DNA of 17,591 nt. Origin: Nitriliruptoraceae bacterium (GTDB lineage: Bacteria; Actinomycetota; Nitriliruptoria; Nitriliruptorales; Nitriliruptoraceae). The stretch's first letter is position 1; the number at the start of each line of letters is the position of its first letter. The translations under genes were made by a program, and so were the position numbers. Shown here piece by piece: positions 15,504-17,591 of this stretch. The DNA lies in the NCBI GenBank assembly GCA_003554005.1, contig PWEU01000304.1, positions 1 through 17,591 on the forward strand. Direction: 5' to 3'. The notes under the pieces were generated by a model. It had not been told where the DNA came from and made no database searches. It saw only the letters and a list, made by a program, of their open reading frames with translations.

Positions 15504-15507
15504 GAGA
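15502..15507 (+). promoter_or_regulatory. Ribosome binding site for the nucleotidyltransferase gene
   Basis: AGGAGA lies four bases before the GTG at 15512 and overlaps the TAG stop of the previous gene (15501-15503). It fixes the start, which also puts the nucleotide-binding loop at residues 6-13, as expected for the family. It is the best-formed site in the plus-strand operon. Confidence 0.7.
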
Positions 15508-15511
15508 CACC

Positions 15512-16249
15512 GTGCGAGGCATCGTCCTGGCCGCCGGCGGCGGCACGCGGCTCAAGCCCCTGACCGACGAGCTGCCCAAGACCCTCCTGGCCGTCGACGC
15601 GGAGGAGCGTTCCATCCTCGAGCTGGCCGTGGCCAACCTCGCAGCGGTCGGGATCGCCGACATCGCCGTGGTCACGGGCCACGCCGCCCACGCCATCGAG
15701 GACGTCGCCCCGCGGTTGGAAGCGCGGTACGGGGTCGACCTCGACCTGCGGTTCAACGACCGCTACGCCACCTGGAACAACGCCTACTCCGTGTGGCTGG
15801 TCCGGGACGTCTTCGCCCAGGGCGCGGTGTTGGTCAACGGTGACACCGTGCACCCGGTGGGCGTGGAGCAGCGACTGCTGGCCGCCCGGGGTGCGGCCCC
15901 CGTGCTCCTGGCCATCGATGACGACAAGCCGCTCGGCGAGGAGGAGATGAAGGTCCACCTCGACGAGGGCCGCCTCACCCGCATCAACAAGGCCCTCGAC
16001 CCCGCCCCCGCCCATGGGGAGTACATCGGCCTGACCTTGATCGAGCCGGACGCCGCCGAGCCTCTGGGCGACGCGCTGAAGGCCACCTTCGAGCGGGATA
16101 CCTCGCTGTACTACGAGGACGGCTACCAGGAGCTCGCCGACCGTGGCGGTCACCTGCAGGGCGTATCGATCGGCGCGGGCGTGGCCTGGGTCGAGGTGGA
16201 CGACCACGCGGACCTGGCCCGAGCCCGCGAGGTCACCGCCCGTGGCTGA
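15512..16249 (+). CDS. Sugar/polyol-phosphate nucleotidyltransferase (LicC/IPCT-like, probable cytidylyltransferase)
   Basis: A 245-residue soluble enzyme of the NTP-transferase family. It should join a nucleotide to a phosphorylated alcohol or sugar; the neighbours suggest CTP and a polyol phosphate. The N-terminus is the classic loop LAAGGGTRLKPLT (6-18) followed by ELPKTLL (20-26). The metal-binding aspartate is in LVNGDTV (107-113; D111), then MKVHLDEGRLTRINK (146-160) and GEYIGLTLI (169-177), which resemble LicC-type phosphocholine and inositol-phosphate cytidylyltransferases. A second acidic site is in WVEVDDHADLARA (226-238). Length is normal for a single-domain member. Its product would serve the phosphotransferase upstream or the CDP-glycerol-polymerase-like gene downstream. 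It overlaps the next gene by eight bases (GTGGCTGA). A hexose-1-phosphate substrate is the main alternative. Confidence 0.9.
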   Translation: MRGIVLAAGGGTRLKPLTDELPKTLLAVDAEERSILELAVANLAAVGIADIAVVTGHAAHAIEDVAPRLEARYGVDLDLRFNDRYATWNNAYSVWLVRDVFAQGAVLVNGDTVHPVGVEQRLLAARGAAPVLLAIDDDKPLGEEEMKVHLDEGRLTRINKALDPAPAHGEYIGLTLIEPDAAEPLGDALKATFERDTSLYYEDGYQELADRGGHLQGVSIGAGVAWVEVDDHADLARAREVTARG

Positions 16250-17591
16250 GGCCGCAGCCCGCGACACCCCGCCGGCCGTCCCCGGTCGGCGGTGGGCAGC
16301 GCTGAGCCGCAGGCTGGACCCCGTCCACCCACTGCTGCTCGTTCTCGGTGGGGCGGTGCAGGTGGTGGCGATCGCCCTCGGTGCGCCGGGGCTGGCCGTG
16401 GCCGGGATCGTGATCGGCAGCCTCGCCGACCTGGTCGCCGGTGACGGCTCGGGCAGCTGGGCGGGACGGCTGCGCCGTGCGGGGCTGGGGGTGGTACCGA
16501 GAAGCAGCCTCCGGCTCGCGCTCCTGCTCGCGGCCCTGGCCGTCACCGGCCTGACCGCTGCCCAGGCTCTGGCCGTCGGCGCGGGTGTCGCCGCCATCGT
16601 GCTCGGCACGCGGGCGGTCCAGGTCTCGCTCGGGCGGGTGGTCGACCGCCAGCCGCCGACGGGGGTGCGCCACCTCGGGGCCGACCTCGACCTGGCCGGC
16701 TTCCATCCGCGGGTGGCGTGGTGGCGCCTGATCCTGATCACCCTGCTCGCCGCCCTGGAACTGCCGCTGGCCGCGGGGGCGTGGCTGCTGGTGGCGGGCC
16801 CGGTGACCCTCGGTTGGGCGCTGGTCCTCATCTGCGTCCTGGTCCCGGTGGCCGTCGCCCTGGCCGCCGCGACGTGGGCGCAGCGCTTCCTCACCTCCGA
16901 CCGGGTTGCCCGCTACCGCGAGGCGCTCAGCCGCGAGCTGGCCACCCTCGACACCGAGGGGGTCGTCTACTTCACCGGCGATGAGGAGGCCACCTACCAG
17001 CTCGACCAGTGGTTGCCGGTGTTCGACCAGCTCGATCCGCGACCGCTGCTGGTGCTCCGCGAGGCCGTCCATCTGCGGCAGATGCGCCCGAGCCGCCTGC
17101 CGGTACTGCTGGCCCGCCGCCACGCCGACGTGGAGCAGGTCCTCGACGCCGACCCGGCCGTGGCGCTGTACGTGGGCAACGCCGGGCGCAACATCCACCT
17201 GTGGCGCTACGGGCGGATCCGCCACGTGTTCCTCAACCACGGCGACTCCGACAAGGTCAGCTCCGCCAACCCCGTGGTCAAGGTCTACGACGAGCTGTAC
17301 GTGGCCGGCCAGGTCGCCGTCGAGCGGTACGCCGCGGCCGGGGTCGACCTGCCGCCCGAACGGTTCACCGTCGTCGGCCGACCGCAGCTCGACAACCTGC
17401 TCACCGGCCGACAGCGCCACGGCGACGGTCCACCGACCCTGCTGTACGCCCCCACGTGGGAGGGCTACTTCGCCGCGGCCGACTACTCCTCCGTTGCGGC
17501 CATGGGGGTGGACCTGGTCCGCCACGTCCTCACCCACCATCCGGAGCTCCGGCTGGTGTTCAAGCCCCATCCGCTGTCGGGGTTCGTGCGC
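16242..17591 (+). CDS. Membrane-anchored CDP-glycerol glycerophosphotransferase (TagF-like), 3' end outside window
   Basis: The frame opens at GTG 16242 and runs without a stop to the last base: 450 residues seen, 3' end missing. Residues about 28-215 hold five or six hydrophobic helices. From about 240 the protein matches the glycerophosphotransferase family that polymerises teichoic acid chains: VVYFTGDEEATYQL (241-254), VFLNHGDSDKVSSANP (329-344; the histidine of this loop is the catalytic-type residue), YDELYVAGQVAVERY (349-363), VGRPQLD (378-384), LLYAPTWEGY (400-409) and VFKPHP (439-444). It should transfer polyol phosphate from a CDP donor to a membrane-linked acceptor on the cytoplasmic side. 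GAGGT stands eight bases before the start (16229-16233), and the start overlaps the nucleotidyltransferase stop by eight bases. Classic TagF is peripheral, without these N-terminal helices. Polymerase versus single-unit primase cannot be decided. Confidence 0.9.
   Translation, partial: MAEAAARDTPPAVPGRRWAALSRRLDPVHPLLLVLGGAVQVVAIALGAPGLAVAGIVIGSLADLVAGDGSGSWAGRLRRAGLGVVPRSSLRLALLLAALAVTGLTAAQALAVGAGVAAIVLGTRAVQVSLGRVVDRQPPTGVRHLGADLDLAGFHPRVAWWRLILITLLAALELPLAAGAWLLVAGPVTLGWALVLICVLVPVAVALAAATWAQRFLTSDRVARYREALSRELATLDTEGVVYFTGDEEATYQLDQWLPVFDQLDPRPLLVLREAVHLRQMRPSRLPVLLARRHADVEQVLDADPAVALYVGNAGRNIHLWRYGRIRHVFLNHGDSDKVSSANPVVKVYDELYVAGQVAVERYAAAGVDLPPERFTVVGRPQLDNLLTGRQRHGDGPPTLLYAPTWEGYFAAADYSSVAAMGVDLVRHVLTHHPELRLVFKPHPLSGFVR

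Noticed and set aside
16233..17570. Long open frame on the minus strand (445 codons)
   Set aside because: It lies opposite the TagF-like gene, whose motifs are unmistakable; its translation is rich in Gly, Gln, His, Asp and Val with no domain, typical of antisense frames in high-GC DNA.
1..17591. tRNA/rRNA genes, insertion sequences, CRISPR arrays, attachment sites, riboswitches
   Set aside because: None seen by eye: coding is nearly continuous, the only gap over 60 bases is 7148-7383, and no transposase-like, integrase-like or regularly spaced repeat sequence was found.

Overview
The window is a dense, very GC-rich stretch (well over 70% G+C by eye) with many GTG starts and strong G/C bias at third codon positions. 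This points to a high-GC actinobacterium; the genus cannot be named from the sequence alone. It is a cell-surface glycopolymer locus: at least seven glycosyltransferase or sugar-transferase genes, an ABC exporter, and the genes of a CDP-alcohol (polyol-phosphate) pathway. No RNA genes, mobile elements or CRISPR arrays were seen.

Layout. (1) 2-790 (+): 3' part of a family 2 glycosyltransferase whose start lies before the window. (2) 836-7147 (-): a four-gene operon read right to left. It holds a two-domain GT2 protein (5627-7147), a GT39-like membrane glycosyltransferase (4152-5630), a polyprenyl-phosphate-sugar-synthase-like GT2 (3091-4095) and a large GT4 with a novel-looking beta-rich N-terminus (836-3094). 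(3) 7148-7383: the only sizeable intergenic region, a divergent promoter region. (4) 7384-17591 (+): a nine-gene run, mostly with overlapping ends. In order: a GT2 with a long C-terminal extension, an ABC-2 permease, its ATPase, an ExoA-like GT2, a polyprenyl phosphohexose transferase, a CDP-alcohol phosphotransferase with an extra N-terminal domain, a DUF5941-like membrane protein, a nucleotidyltransferase (probably a cytidylyltransferase), and a membrane-anchored CDP-glycerol glycerophosphotransferase-like polymerase cut by the window end.

How they may work together (inference). The phosphohexose transferase would start the chain on undecaprenyl phosphate. GT2/GT4 enzymes would extend it. 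The nucleotidyltransferase would make a CDP-polyol, which the TagF-like enzyme and possibly the CDP-alcohol phosphotransferase would use to add polyol-phosphate units. The Wzm/Wzt (TagGH)-type exporter would move the polymer out. The minus-strand DPM1-like/GT39-like pair looks suited to adding sugars on the outer face from a polyprenyl-phosphate donor. The whole resembles a wall-teichoic-acid-like system started by a phosphohexose transferase rather than a TagO-type enzyme. The least familiar points are the CDP-alcohol phosphotransferase with a degenerate nucleotidyltransferase-like N-terminus beside a separate DUF5941-like gene, unusual residues in the exporter ATPase motifs, and several unassigned domains fused to glycosyltransferases.
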